From Segetibacter sp. (GTDB lineage Bacteria > Bacteroidota > Bacteroidia > Chitinophagales > Chitinophagaceae): DNA of 64,000 nt. The stretch's first letter is position 1. The number at the start of each line of letters is the position of its first letter. Positions 25,831 to 34,588 of this stretch are shown in pieces. The notes below the pieces were generated by a model. The model was given only the letters and a program-made list of their open reading frames with translations, was not told where the DNA came from and ran no database searches. The translations under genes and the position numbers were made by a program. The DNA lies in NCBI RefSeq assembly GCF_025963695.1, contig NZ_JAOQAH010000083.1, forward strand, positions 43,862 to 107,861, in the 5' to 3' direction.

Positions 25831-26739
25831 TTACTCTCCTCCTTTTACTTCCACCATTTTATATTTGATCGCATTGTTTGCGGGCGTTATCGGTTCATCA
25901 ATATAAGATGCGTACACTTTAGTAAAACATGCTCCATAATATAAAATGAATGAGGAGTAAAATACAAACAGTAATAGCAGTACGAGTGAGCCGGAAGCAC
26001 CGAATATGTTTGTAATGTTACCTAGTGAGAGCATGTAACGAATAATTATTTTTCCGATAGTAAAAAGAACCCCGGTGAAAATTCCACCTACTACAACAAC
26101 CTTCCATGTAGCCTTTGCCGCTGGTAATACCTTAAATAAAATAGAGAACCAGGTAGAAACAACAACTACTGAAAATGCATGATTAAAAAGGATGGTTAAA
26201 ACGTTTGCCGTACGGGGTGGTATCTCACCAGTATATCTAAGTAGAAAAGCTTCCAATCCTTCTATAAGCATTCCGCCGATAAATAAGATACCAGCAAGCA
26301 ATATTATAATCAGGGATACGGCTCTTTTTTCAACCTGTAACTTAAAAGGCTGAGGCGTGCCTTTTACATTCCAAAGCTGGTTAATGGAATCTTGTATGAC
26401 TTTAAAAAGCGTTGTAGCAACAAACATCAGGAAGATAAATCCGGCTGCTACTAAAAACCAATTTTTTGCAAGAGATGTAAAACCAAGAAATGTTTCTCTG
26501 ATTTGTGCAGCACTTTGTCGTCCTAAGACTTCAGCAAGTCGAACAAAAAATCTATCACGAAGATTTTGTATTTGAAATACGAGTCCTATTATCTGGACTA
26601 ATATGATAATAATTGGAGGGAGTGCGAAAGTGGTAAAAAAAGCCGTTGCTCCTGCCAGGCGCAAGGGCTCGTTTCGCTTGAATTCATCAAAGGAAATAGC
26701 ACAAATTTTTATAAACTCTTTGCCTCTTAGCCGCGCCAT
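25831..26739 (-). CDS. YihY/BrkB family inner-membrane protein
   Basis: The 302-residue protein from ATG 26739 (MARLRGKEFIKICAISFDEF) has six predicted membrane helices. It carries the family features RLAGATAFFTTFALPPIIII near the N-terminus and GASGSLVLLLLFVFYSSFILYYGACFTKVYA near the C-terminus. A TTG at 26799 would add 20 residues. YihY proteins were once called ribonuclease BN in error; their transport or envelope role is unsettled. Confidence 0.88.
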   Translation of the reverse strand: MARLRGKEFIKICAISFDEFKRNEPLRLAGATAFFTTFALPPIIIILVQIIGLVFQIQNLRDRFFVRLAEVLGRQSAAQIRETFLGFTSLAKNWFLVAAGFIFLMFVATTLFKVIQDSINQLWNVKGTPQPFKLQVEKRAVSLIIILLAGILFIGGMLIEGLEAFLLRYTGEIPPRTANVLTILFNHAFSVVVVSTWFSILFKVLPAAKATWKVVVVGGIFTGVLFTIGKIIIRYMLSLGNITNIFGASGSLVLLLLFVFYSSFILYYGACFTKVYASYIDEPITPANNAIKYKMVEVKGGE

Positions 26740-26838
26740 TAATCCAGGTAAGGTTTGTAGGGTTGAAAATGTGGATCGTGGGAAGGTTGGCTGAACCAAA
26801 AAATTTTCGAAGGTTCTTAAAGTTTCGAAGCAAAAGTG

Positions 26839-26893
26839 TTTATTTCTAAAAGCAGGAAAGTAACAAAGACTAAACCTTGCTTTTAGAAATAAA
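26839..26893. repeat. Long stem-loop between the 88-residue gene and the YihY gene
   Basis: TTTATTTCTAAAAGC pairs perfectly with GCTTTTAGAAATAAA. The stem is extended by AGG/CCT across a one-base bulge, around an 18-nt A-rich loop. There is no T-run on the minus strand. It lies downstream of the 88-residue gene and in the leader region of the YihY gene. Confidence 0.7.
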
Positions 26894-26912
26894 TGAAATT
26901 AATTGTTGGGAA

Positions 26913-27179
26913 TTATACAGCTTTCTTCTTGGTAACTGATAAACGGGTAAACTCACTTCCGTTAAACATTCTGCCAGTGTTTACATCCTTTGACTTATTA
27001 TAAGTCTCAAGGTTAGCTTCGGTAACCAATCTCCAAAAATTTTTAGATTTTAGTTCTTCGTAATCTGTGTGCTTGATAAATATTCCGGTAATAGAATTAC
27101 GTTTTTTAAATTCAACTTTAACTGTTGGGTTGTTTAATTGTTCGGTTTCAACAAATTTTGCAATCTGCTCTGGTAACAT
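26913..27179 (-). CDS. Small conserved-looking hypothetical protein (88 aa)
   Basis: I do not recognise this protein by name. It is basic and has no signal or membrane segment. It contains KVEFKKRNSITGIFIKHTDYEELKSKNFWRLVTEANLETY, which reads like a compact alpha/beta domain, and ends in SVTKKKAV. Codon use resembles its neighbours. It is the first gene of a leftward unit, with a divergent gap of about 285 nt to gmk in which I see no other feature. Confidence 0.65.
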   Translation of the reverse strand: MLPEQIAKFVETEQLNNPTVKVEFKKRNSITGIFIKHTDYEELKSKNFWRLVTEANLETYNKSKDVNTGRMFNGSEFTRLSVTKKKAV

Positions 27180-27464
27180 AGTAAAAATTTAATATAAGTG
27201 ATGGTGGTAAAGCTAAGGAAATAGGTTTCACTAACCAATTTTTAGCAGCTTTATTAACTTTCGTTAACATATTTCATAAAACAACTGTTTATAAATCAAT
27301 TTCAACTACACCAATTTCAACTTTAAAATGCATTTATTATTAGAGTAACCGTCATTTCTAAACGTGGCTGCAATTGAGTCAGTAATAGTAACAGACGCAG
27401 GTTTATACAAAACCCTTCCTTCTGTTCAAATTACTTTGCTTTATTTGCAATTCATTTTTAAGCT

Positions 27465-28034
27465 ATGACCGGAAAATTAATCATTATTACGGCGCCATCA
27501 GGAGCAGGAAAAACAAGCATTACCCGGTATTTGCTTAATAAATATCCTAAGCTTGCTTTTTCGATCAGTGCTGCAACAAGAAGGCCGCGGGGAAAGGAAA
27601 AGCATGGAGTTGACTATTATTTTTTAGCTCTTGAAGAATTTCACGAAAAAATAGAAAACAATGAATTTATTGAATGGGAAATGGTTTATGAGGGCAAATA
27701 TTACGGAACTCTAAAAAGTGAACTGGAAAGAATTTGGGCAGCCGGCAAAACGCCAATTCTAGATATTGATGTAAAAGGAGCGATACATGTGCAGCAACAA
27801 TATCCTAAAAATACGCTTACAATTTTTGTACAGCCCCCCTCTGTTGAAGAACTGAAGAGAAGGCTTGAAGGTAGGGGAACAGAATCTCCTGAAAACATTG
27901 CTACAAGGCTTAATAAAGCTTCGTATGAAATGTCGTTTAATCACTCTTTTGATAAGGTTATTATAAACGATAACCTTCATCATGCTTGTGAGCAGACTGA
28001 AAGTGCGATTAAACAATTTGTAAATATTGATTAA
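27465..28034 (+). CDS. gmk: Guanylate kinase
   Basis: The enzyme phosphorylates GMP to GDP with ATP. The 189-residue protein has the P-loop APSGAGKTS (residues 10-18), the GMP-binding stretch FSISAATRRPRGKEKHGVDYYFL, the lid region RRLEGRGTESPENIATRL and C-terminal NDNLHHACEQ. The length is typical. The ArsC-family gene begins 2 nt after its stop, so the two are co-transcribed. Confidence 0.96.
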   Translation: MTGKLIIITAPSGAGKTSITRYLLNKYPKLAFSISAATRRPRGKEKHGVDYYFLALEEFHEKIENNEFIEWEMVYEGKYYGTLKSELERIWAAGKTPILDIDVKGAIHVQQQYPKNTLTIFVQPPSVEELKRRLEGRGTESPENIATRLNKASYEMSFNHSFDKVIINDNLHHACEQTESAIKQFVNID

Positions 28035-28036
28035 GT

Positions 28037-28387
28037 ATGAAGGTTTACGGAATTCGTAATTGCAATACAGTAAAAAAGGCAATCGAGTGGCTAAAGGATA
28101 ACGGTACAGCGTCGGAGTTTCATGATTTTAAAAAGCAAGGTATTGCGAAAGAAAAATTGCTGGAGTGGGCAAAGGAGGTTGGCTGGGAAAGGCTGATGAA
28201 TAAAAAAGGAACGACCTGGCGCAGTTTGTCTGCGGAGCAGCAACAAAACGTAAAAAATGAAGGAACTGCTGTAGCATTGATGCTTGAAAAGCCATCGATA
28301 ATAAAAAGGCCCGTAATTGAAACTGGCGGAAAATTGATAGTAGGTTTTGTTGAAGAAGAATATAAAACAAATTTTAAAAAGCAGTAA
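28037..28387 (+). CDS. ArsC/Spx-family thioredoxin-like protein (YffB type)
   Basis: The 116-residue protein has the start KVYGIRNCNTVKKAIEWLKDNG. The single active-site Cys (C10) and following Lys resemble YffB rather than the CX3CR of true glutaredoxin-linked ArsC. The central HDFKKQGIAKEKLLEWAKEVGWERLMNKKGTTWRSL and the end KRPVIETGGKLIVGF are family hallmarks. YffB-like proteins may act as glutathione-dependent thiol reductases. Arsenate reduction is not implied; no ars genes are nearby. It follows gmk by 2 nt. Confidence 0.88.
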   Translation: MKVYGIRNCNTVKKAIEWLKDNGTASEFHDFKKQGIAKEKLLEWAKEVGWERLMNKKGTTWRSLSAEQQQNVKNEGTAVALMLEKPSIIKRPVIETGGKLIVGFVEEEYKTNFKKQ

Positions 28388-28717
28388 ATTAACGCTATGG
28401 CGTAGGCAAGCACTTCCTTTACCAATAGATTTACCACGTACTTTCTGAATATATTTTATTTACCTTTCTGGTTACATGTTGCTCAAAGGTTATTTTATAA
28501 ACCTGTTGCCCTTGCTGCTATTGTTTTATAAATGTTATTTTTGGTGCTTTCTTTTCTACAACAAACCAAACTTTAATTTCAACGTATTTAGTTGCAATCT
28601 CTCTTCTTTCTGCTGGGAATTTTTCTTGTTAAATAGTGTTGTTAGGTACAAGAGTGCGACGCAACAATGTTGAATAAGAGCAAATGTTCGGACCTCAAAA
28701 AAAAATTAAAAGTACCT
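28388..28717. other. 330-nt gap upstream of asnB
   Basis: No gene is apparent in the first 250 nt. Dispersed element copy 7 occupies the last part and runs into the asnB leader. Confidence 0.5.
28646..28705 (+). repeat. Dispersed GCGACGCAAC element, copy 7, in the asnB leader
   Basis: An exact GTACAAGAGTGCGACGCAAC (28646-28665) is followed by TTCGGACCTC and a nine-A run ending at 28705, 12 nt before the asnB ATG. The element therefore supplies the A-rich translation leader. Confidence 0.82.
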
Positions 28718-30580
28718 ATGTGTGGCATAGCAGGAATTTTATCATCTGACCAAAGAAATGTAAGCAGGCAACGCTTACAAAAAATGACGGATGCTATACA
28801 GCATCGGGGTTCTGACGGTGATGGATTGTGGGTTAATGCTGGTGGTACTACAGCCTTTGGTCACCGCCGCTTGTCCATACTTGATCTGACCAATGCCGGA
28901 GCACAACCGATGCATTATTTAGATCGTTACACAATAACATACAATGGAGAAATTTACAATTACTTAGAGGTAAAGGAAAGCCTGGAAAAGAAAGGATTTT
29001 CTTTTAATTCACATTGTGACACAGAAGTTGTGCTTGCTGCTTATGCATATTACGGCAAAGAATGTCTTCAGCATTTTGATGGAATGTTTGCTTTTGCCAT
29101 TTGGGACGAACAACAAAAGAGCTTGTTTTGTGCCCGGGACCGGTTTGGGGAAAAACCTTTTTATTATCACTATTCATATCAACACAACCAGTTTGTTTTT
29201 GCAAGCGAAATGAAGGCATTGTGGGCGGGCGGTATTAATAAAAAGATGGACAACGAAATGTTGCTGAACTATCTGACATTGGGCTGGGTGCAAAATCCGA
29301 TAAATAAGCAGCAGACTTTTTTTGAAGAAATCGTCTCGTTGCCACCCTCTCATTACCTTATTTATAAAACTGAACACAGCGAACCCTACCTGGAAGTTAG
29401 AAGTTACTGGGACCTTGATAAGGAAACAGAAATAACAGACTGCTCGAATGAGTGCATTAAGGAGAAATTCCTGGAGCTGTTTACTACTTCTGTAAAACGA
29501 AGATTGAGGAGCGATGTAGCAATAGGATCTAGTATAAGCGGAGGACTTGATAGTTCGTCAATAGTTGCCATAATTCGTAATCTGCTTGGTCCTTCGGGAA
29601 ATCAGAAAACATTTTCGGCTGTTTTTCCGGGTTTTGAAAAAGATGAGTCAAAACAAATAGATCAGGTGGTTAAACAGTTTGGATTGGAAAATTTTAAAGT
29701 GACTCCCGAACCTGGTGATTTTGTTACTGATTTTGAGAAACTGGTTTATCACCAGGAGGAGCCTTTTCAGTCCTCGAGTATTTATGCACAGTTTAAAGTG
29801 TACGAGTTAGCGAAGCAGAAGGATGTAACCGTTATTTTAGACGGGCAGGGAGCCGATGAGACAATGGCAGGCTATACGAAGTATTACCAGTGGTATTGGC
29901 AGGAGATAATAGCAGGCAAGCAATGGAAAGAAGCCAAAAAAGAAATAGAACTGGCAAAGCAAAATGGTCAGCAAATTAACTGGAGCTGGAAGAATTACAT
30001 AGCGGCTTTTATGCCCCAGTTGGCTGCCAATCAACTAAACAAGATATCATATAGGAAGCAGGCAAGTCATCCCGATATAACTGCTGATTTTTTTGAAGGT
30101 TACAATGACAGAACGAAAATTTTTAAGCCGGCAGTTAGTAAGTTGAATGATATTTTATATTTCAATACAATGCAGTTTGGCCTGGAGGAGCTGCTTAGAT
30201 ATGCGGACCGAAATTCAATGGCACATTCAAGAGAAGTGCGTTTGCCTTTTTTAAATCATGATTTAGTACAGTTCGTTTTCAGCGTTCCATCTGCGTTTAA
30301 AATATTTGAGGGGTTTACCAAACAAATACTACGGGTAAGTATGAATGATTTTTTGCCAGAATCAATTGTTTGGAGAAAAGATAAAGTAGGCTTCGAACCT
30401 CCGCAAAAACAATGGATGAAAGATACAAAAGTGGAAGAGATGATATTTGAAAGCCGGAGAAAATTGGTACAGCAAGGAATTTTAAAAGCTGATGTACTAC
30501 AAAAGCCGGTTCGCCATCAGGCAGCACACGAAGCGGGCAATTTTGACTGGCGATATCTGTGTGCTTCACATTGTATCTAG
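28718..30580 (+). CDS. asnB: Asparagine synthetase (glutamine-hydrolysing)
   Basis: AsnB amidates aspartate with glutamine nitrogen and ATP. The start at 28718 is fixed by the need for Cys as residue 2 (MCGIAGILS), the nucleophile of the N-terminal glutaminase domain; an upstream in-frame ATG at 28667 lies inside a repeat element. The Ntn-hydrolase domain shows IQHRGSDGDG, YNGEIYN and SHCDTEVVLAAY. The synthetase domain carries the PP-loop SSISGGLDSSSI and ILDGQGADETMAGY. The 620-residue length is typical of AsnB and of the amidotransferases in surface-polysaccharide loci; the neu genes 3 kb away leave the latter open. Confidence 0.92.
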   Translation: MCGIAGILSSDQRNVSRQRLQKMTDAIQHRGSDGDGLWVNAGGTTAFGHRRLSILDLTNAGAQPMHYLDRYTITYNGEIYNYLEVKESLEKKGFSFNSHCDTEVVLAAYAYYGKECLQHFDGMFAFAIWDEQQKSLFCARDRFGEKPFYYHYSYQHNQFVFASEMKALWAGGINKKMDNEMLLNYLTLGWVQNPINKQQTFFEEIVSLPPSHYLIYKTEHSEPYLEVRSYWDLDKETEITDCSNECIKEKFLELFTTSVKRRLRSDVAIGSSISGGLDSSSIVAIIRNLLGPSGNQKTFSAVFPGFEKDESKQIDQVVKQFGLENFKVTPEPGDFVTDFEKLVYHQEEPFQSSSIYAQFKVYELAKQKDVTVILDGQGADETMAGYTKYYQWYWQEIIAGKQWKEAKKEIELAKQNGQQINWSWKNYIAAFMPQLAANQLNKISYRKQASHPDITADFFEGYNDRTKIFKPAVSKLNDILYFNTMQFGLEELLRYADRNSMAHSREVRLPFLNHDLVQFVFSVPSAFKIFEGFTKQILRVSMNDFLPESIVWRKDKVGFEPPQKQWMKDTKVEEMIFESRRKLVQQGILKADVLQKPVRHQAAHEAGNFDWRYLCASHCI

Positions 30581-30773
30581 GATACAATTGCCAAGGTCTT
30601 TTCTACCTCATTATTTTATGCAGCATCCTGCTGCTAGTATAAACCCCGCAGTTATTTTGGATGTAGTTAAGCTGCAGGCTTAAAAATATTATCGACTCCT
30701 GAGAGCGGGCTAATGGCAATAAATAATCCATCTTTGCACTCTTTAATTCAATTCCAAATATCATTATTCTTAT

Positions 30774-31913
30774 ATGAGACTGAATACAAAAATCATACAT
30801 GCAGGTGCCGAACCGGACCCTTTTACCGGTGCTATCATGACTCCTATTTACCAAACCTCTACCTATGTGCAGGAGGCCCCAGGAAAGAATAAAGGATATG
30901 AATATGCCCGTTCGCAAAATCCAACTCGAACTGCGTTAGAGACGGCACTGGCAGTGCTCGAAAATGCAAAATTTGGTTTGAGTTTTAGCAGTGGGGTAGC
31001 AGCTACAGATGCTGTAATTAAGTTGCTGTCGCCGGGCGATGAAGTGATTGCAAGTAACGATTTGTATGGCGGTTCTTATCGTATGTTTTCAAAGATTTTT
31101 CAAAAGTTCGGCATTAAGTTTCACTATATAAATATGCAGGATGCAAACCATGTTAGTGATTATATAAATGAAAATACAAAGCTGATATGGCTTGAAACAC
31201 CTACTAACCCGTTAATGAATATTACCGATATTGAGGCAGTTACGGCAATTGCAAAACCGCATAACATATTGGTTTGCGTTGATAACACCTTTGCGTCGCC
31301 TTATCTTCAAAACCCTTTAGATCTTGGCGCTGATATCGTAATGCATTCAGCTACAAAATACCTTGGTGGACACAGTGACGTTATACATGGGTGCTTAATG
31401 ATGAATGACCAGGAGTTGCGCGATAAGTTATTTTTTATTCAAAAGAGTTGCGGCGCTGTGCCCGGTCCACAGGATTGTTTTCTTGTGCTTCGTGGCATAA
31501 AAACATTGCATGTGCGCATGCAACGGCATTGTGAAAACGGTGAAAAGGTGGCCAATTTTCTTCGCAATCATCCAAAAGTTGGCAGGGTGTACTGGTGCGG
31601 TTTTGAAGACAGTCCTAATTATGAAATTGCCAGGAAGCAAATGCGTGGTTTTGGTGGAATGATGAGTTTTACTTTAAAAGATGATAGTGTAGAGACTGCA
31701 ACAAAGGTGCTGACCTCAACAAAAGTCTTTGCGTTAGCTGAAAGTTTGGGTGGAATAGAATCCCTGATCAACCATCCTGCATCTATGACTCATGCATCTA
31801 TACCCAAAGAAGAAAGGATCAAAAATGGATTGTCCGACTCTTTAATCAGGTTGAGTGTAGGCATTGAGGATGCCGAGGACTTGATTGAAGATTTAAACCA
31901 GGCGATAGGGTAA
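30774..31913 (+). CDS. Trans-sulfuration PLP enzyme (cystathionine gamma-synthase/lyase type)
   Basis: The 379-residue protein belongs to the Cys/Met metabolism PLP-dependent family. It has YEYARSQNPTR (phosphate contacts), FSSGVAATDAVIKLL, DNTFASPYLQNPL and the PLP-binding Lys in HSATKYLGGHSDVIHG. ESLGGIESLINHPASMTHASIP and LIRLSVGIEDAEDLI close the protein. These motifs are shared by cystathionine gamma-synthase, gamma-lyase and beta-lyase, and the sequence does not decide between them. The leader contains CATCTTTG, a near-match to the -7 box. Confidence 0.9.
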   Translation: MRLNTKIIHAGAEPDPFTGAIMTPIYQTSTYVQEAPGKNKGYEYARSQNPTRTALETALAVLENAKFGLSFSSGVAATDAVIKLLSPGDEVIASNDLYGGSYRMFSKIFQKFGIKFHYINMQDANHVSDYINENTKLIWLETPTNPLMNITDIEAVTAIAKPHNILVCVDNTFASPYLQNPLDLGADIVMHSATKYLGGHSDVIHGCLMMNDQELRDKLFFIQKSCGAVPGPQDCFLVLRGIKTLHVRMQRHCENGEKVANFLRNHPKVGRVYWCGFEDSPNYEIARKQMRGFGGMMSFTLKDDSVETATKVLTSTKVFALAESLGGIESLINHPASMTHASIPKEERIKNGLSDSLIRLSVGIEDAEDLIEDLNQAIG

Positions 31914-32130
31914 GTAGATGGTTCGAACTTAATTGAAACATCTTTTATAAAAAGGAACATTAAGGATATTTCGAAATTTCAGTAACGAAAGACTTGAGAT
32001 TATGAAGCAGATCCTGAATAGCTTAGAGCAGAATAGTGAGTCAAAACATTTCGAGCCTTCAATATTGCCAGGAACATTAGAAGAATTCTGACAATAATTT
32101 TTTCTTATTCTATCACACGTTTTCGGATAA

Positions 32131-32155
32131 CAGCAATATTATTATTGCTGTTTTT
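32131..32155 (+). terminator. Rho-independent terminator
   Basis: A perfect 8-bp stem, CAGCAATA/TATTGCTG, has a TTAT loop and is followed by five T. It lies 217 nt after the trans-sulfuration gene, so it may end that transcript or a short RNA starting in the gap. Confidence 0.85.
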
Positions 32156-32231
32156 CATTAATGAAGAAAAAAGGATAAAATATTTAAAAGGCTTGAATAA
32201 CCGGTTCTTTAAGAGAACATTATTTGAAGCT

Positions 32232-32239
32232 TACCTTTG
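32232..32239 (+). promoter_or_regulatory. -7 box adjoining the TIGR02757 gene
   Basis: TACCTTTG matches TAnnTTTG and ends 4 nt before the GTG at 32244, which would make the mRNA nearly leaderless. Confidence 0.45.
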
Positions 32240-32243
32240 ATCT

Positions 32244-33014
32244 GTGACACAAGAATTGAAAGACTTTCTCGATAGCAAAGTTGAACAGTACAATACTCCC
32301 GCTTTTATTAAAGATGATCCTGTTTGTATTCCGCACCTTTTTACAAAAAAACAAGACATTGAAATAGCTGCATTATTTGCATCAATTTTCGCGTGGGGAA
32401 ACCGCGCTATTATTATCAAAAAGTCAAAGGACCTTTTGCAGCGGATGGATAACGCGCCTTATGATTTTATTTTAAACCATACTGATAATGATTTAAAAAA
32501 GTTGCTCGGCTTTAAGCACCGTACTTTCAATGATACAGACCTGTTGTACTTTGTTCATTTTCTCAATCATCATTATACCTTAAACAGGTCTTTAGAAACC
32601 GCTTTTTTGTTAGGGATAAACGAAAACGATGAAACAATTGATGGTGGATTGAATTATTTTTTCAGGTACTTTTTCTCGCTGGAAGACGCACCGGCACGAA
32701 CGAAAAAACATATAGCTTCTCCTGGTAAAAAAAGCACCTGTAAAAGGCTTAACATGTTTTTGAGATGGATGGTTAGAAGTGATAAGAAAGGGGTAGATTT
32801 TGGTATTTGGAAAAAAATTAGTCCAGCTCAACTTGTTTGTCCTATAGATGTGCATGTTGCAAGAGTGGCATATCGCTTTAATCTTCTTCAAAGAAATCAA
32901 ATCGATTGGACGGCAGGAGTTGAACTTACATCTAATCTCAGGCTGTTAGACAAAGCTGATCCTGTTAAATACGACTTTGCTTTGTTTGGGCTGGGTGTGG
33001 TTGAAAAGTTTTGA
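32244..33014 (+). CDS. TIGR02757 (DUF2400) family protein
   Basis: The 256-residue protein matches the TIGR02757 family: LTKKQDIEIAALFASIFAWGNRAIIIKKSKDLL-like N-terminal helices, then YFVHFLNHHYTLN, NMFLRWMVRSDKKGVDFGIWKKI and PIDVHVARVAY. The C-terminal half resembles the helix-hairpin-helix fold of DNA glycosylases, but no catalytic residue can be assigned with confidence. The GTG start is supported by the adjacent -7 box. The next gene starts 5 nt after its stop. Confidence 0.85.
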   Translation: MTQELKDFLDSKVEQYNTPAFIKDDPVCIPHLFTKKQDIEIAALFASIFAWGNRAIIIKKSKDLLQRMDNAPYDFILNHTDNDLKKLLGFKHRTFNDTDLLYFVHFLNHHYTLNRSLETAFLLGINENDETIDGGLNYFFRYFFSLEDAPARTKKHIASPGKKSTCKRLNMFLRWMVRSDKKGVDFGIWKKISPAQLVCPIDVHVARVAYRFNLLQRNQIDWTAGVELTSNLRLLDKADPVKYDFALFGLGVVEKF

Positions 33015-33019
33015 AAAGT

Positions 33020-33361
33020 ATGAATACAACAATTGATGAAACGATAAAAGAGGTTGTTGATCAACTTCAAAATTTTCGACTGCAACTTGCAGAGCGTGTG
33101 AATTCGTACGAGCAATTGCAGCTTGCATTGGCTAATCGTTTGAATTATTTAATTACAAACGATTTTTCGCTTTTGATCTCTATCCTGTATCGTTTAGACA
33201 TTTCCGAAGAAAAGGTCAGGGAATTTTTAAGTCAAAAAAAAGAGCTGACAGCAAGTGATATTATTGCCAAGCTGATAATAGAACGGCAGTTACAAAAAAT
33301 TGCATCGCGTAAAGCTTTTAAAAATAATTCTACAGATATTACCGAAGAGGAAAAGTGGTAA
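33020..33361 (+). CDS. Hypothetical helical protein (113 aa)
   Basis: I do not recognise the family. The protein starts at ATG 33020 (MNTTIDETIKEVVDQLQNFRLQLAERV) and is predicted to be all helical, with no signal peptide or membrane segment. The middle segment NRLNYLITNDFSLLISILYRLDISEEKVREFL and the Lys-rich end (LIIERQLQKIASRKAFKN) give a compact four-helix look. It is probably co-transcribed with the TIGR02757 gene, 5 nt upstream. Confidence 0.7.
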   Translation: MNTTIDETIKEVVDQLQNFRLQLAERVNSYEQLQLALANRLNYLITNDFSLLISILYRLDISEEKVREFLSQKKELTASDIIAKLIIERQLQKIASRKAFKNNSTDITEEEKW

Positions 33362-33499
33362 GTCAAAAGCCCCGTTGGGTACATATGGGCTGCACCCTCT
33401 GTTACACGCGGGTTGTTTACTCCTTCTTAAAAATTGGGTATAAGAGCTATTTCAAACAGACTTCTCCCTATTTAAAATAAATATTTAAAAAAACAGTTT

Positions 33500-33574
33500 A
33501 ATAGAATTACCCAAAGTTGAAAGGAGTGCGTCGCAACGATGATTCATAGCACTACTTCGGCCAGGTAAAAAAAA
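33500..33574 (+). repeat. Dispersed GCGACGCAAC element, copy 8 (variant B), in the neuB leader
   Basis: AATAGAATTAC and AAAGTTGAA precede AAGGAGTGCGTCGCAAC (33521-33537). GGCCAGGT and an eight-A run follow, ending 9 nt before the neuB ATG. Confidence 0.8.
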
Positions 33575-33583
33575 TAGATTTAT

Positions 33584-34588
33584 ATGATCATTGCTGAAAT
33601 AGGGCAGGCTCACGACGGAAGTGTAGGAATTTTACATTCTTATATAGCTGCGCTTGCTAGTACAGGCATTGATGCCATTAAATTTCAAACCCATATTGCC
33701 GAAGCAGAAAGCAGCTCTTTCGAGACATTTAGAATTCCATTTAGTTATGTTGATAAGACGCGTTTTGATTACTGGACCCGGATGCAATTAAGTACTGCCC
33801 AATGGACGGAAGTAAAAGAACATTGTCATAAGGTAGGGCTTGAATTTATATCATCACCCTTTTCTTGTAAGGCTGTAGATGTTTTAGAGGAAGCTGGGGT
33901 AGACCGCTATAAAATAGGCTCAGGTGAAGTGACGAATTTTTTAATGCTTGAGAAAATAGCGGCTACAGGTAAGCCCGTTATCCTATCGAGCGGAATGAGC
34001 ACCTTAGAAGAACTAGATGCGGCCGTACATATTTTTAAAGAAAAGGAAGTAGAATTAGCCATTATGCAGTGTACTACAGCCTATCCAACCCAGCCGGAGC
34101 AATGGGGCTTACACATAATAAAACAGTTAAACGACCGTTATAATATAGCTACAGGACTTTCTGATCATAGTGGTGATATTACGGCTTGCCTTGCTGCAAC
34201 AGCCGTAGGAGCCGAGATACTAGAGTTTCATGTAGTGTTTGATAAAAGGATGTTTGGACCTGATGCAAAGGCATCGATCGAAATTGATGAAGTAGAAAGA
34301 CTGGTGAAGGGGGTAAAACAAATAAGGGCTTCATTAGAAAACAGGTTTTGCAAAAATGCGCTTGCTGAAAACATGTCTGGTTTAAAGCAATTATTTGGAA
34401 AGTCGCTTTGTATAAACAAAACCTTGCCGCAAGGTCATACCGTTACTTTCGAAGACCTTGAGTCGAAGAAGCCATCTGGTTTTGGGATCGCTCCGTCTGA
34501 CTATAAATCTATTATTGGCAAAAGACTTAATAAGGCTTTAAGTCAATGGGAATTTTTAAACCATGAAGACTTCAGTACCTATGACTAA
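33584..34588 (+). CDS. neuB: N-acetylneuraminate (nonulosonic acid) synthase
   Basis: NeuB condenses PEP with a 6-carbon N-acyl amino sugar to make a nine-carbon acid. The TIM-barrel NeuB domain (residues 1-240) shows IIAEIGQAHDGS, GIDAIKFQTH, RYKIGSGEVTN, VILSSGMSTLEEL, MQCTTAYPTQP, GLSDHSGD and EFHVVFDKRMFGPDAKAS. A SAF domain at residues 270-330 (KSLCINKTLPQGHTVTFEDL) closes the active site. The immediate neighbours neuC and neuA complete a minimal pathway. Neu5Ac, legionaminate and pseudaminate synthases share these motifs; a hydrolysing epimerase next door favours Neu5Ac or legionaminate. Confidence 0.93.
   Translation: MIIAEIGQAHDGSVGILHSYIAALASTGIDAIKFQTHIAEAESSSFETFRIPFSYVDKTRFDYWTRMQLSTAQWTEVKEHCHKVGLEFISSPFSCKAVDVLEEAGVDRYKIGSGEVTNFLMLEKIAATGKPVILSSGMSTLEELDAAVHIFKEKEVELAIMQCTTAYPTQPEQWGLHIIKQLNDRYNIATGLSDHSGDITACLAATAVGAEILEFHVVFDKRMFGPDAKASIEIDEVERLVKGVKQIRASLENRFCKNALAENMSGLKQLFGKSLCINKTLPQGHTVTFEDLESKKPSGFGIAPSDYKSIIGKRLNKALSQWEFLNHEDFSTYD

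Larger units (their letters stand above)
31914..32243. other. 330-nt gap after the trans-sulfuration gene
   Basis: It holds a 29-codon open frame (32002-32091) with no clear leader or recognisable product, followed by a strong terminator, then a -7 box adjoining the next gene. Confidence 0.5.

Noticed and set aside
28476..28673. 65-codon frame upstream of asnB
   Set aside because: It is rich in Phe, Leu, Cys and Asn from AT-rich DNA, has no A-rich leader, and runs into the repeat element.
28667..28717. Upstream in-frame ATG for asnB
   Set aside because: It falls inside the dispersed element and would bury the catalytic Cys, which must follow the initiator Met.
32002..32091. 29-codon open frame (MKQILNSLEQNSESKHFEPS and onward)
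   Set aside because: It has no clear leader or homologue that I recognise. It is noted only as part of the gap.
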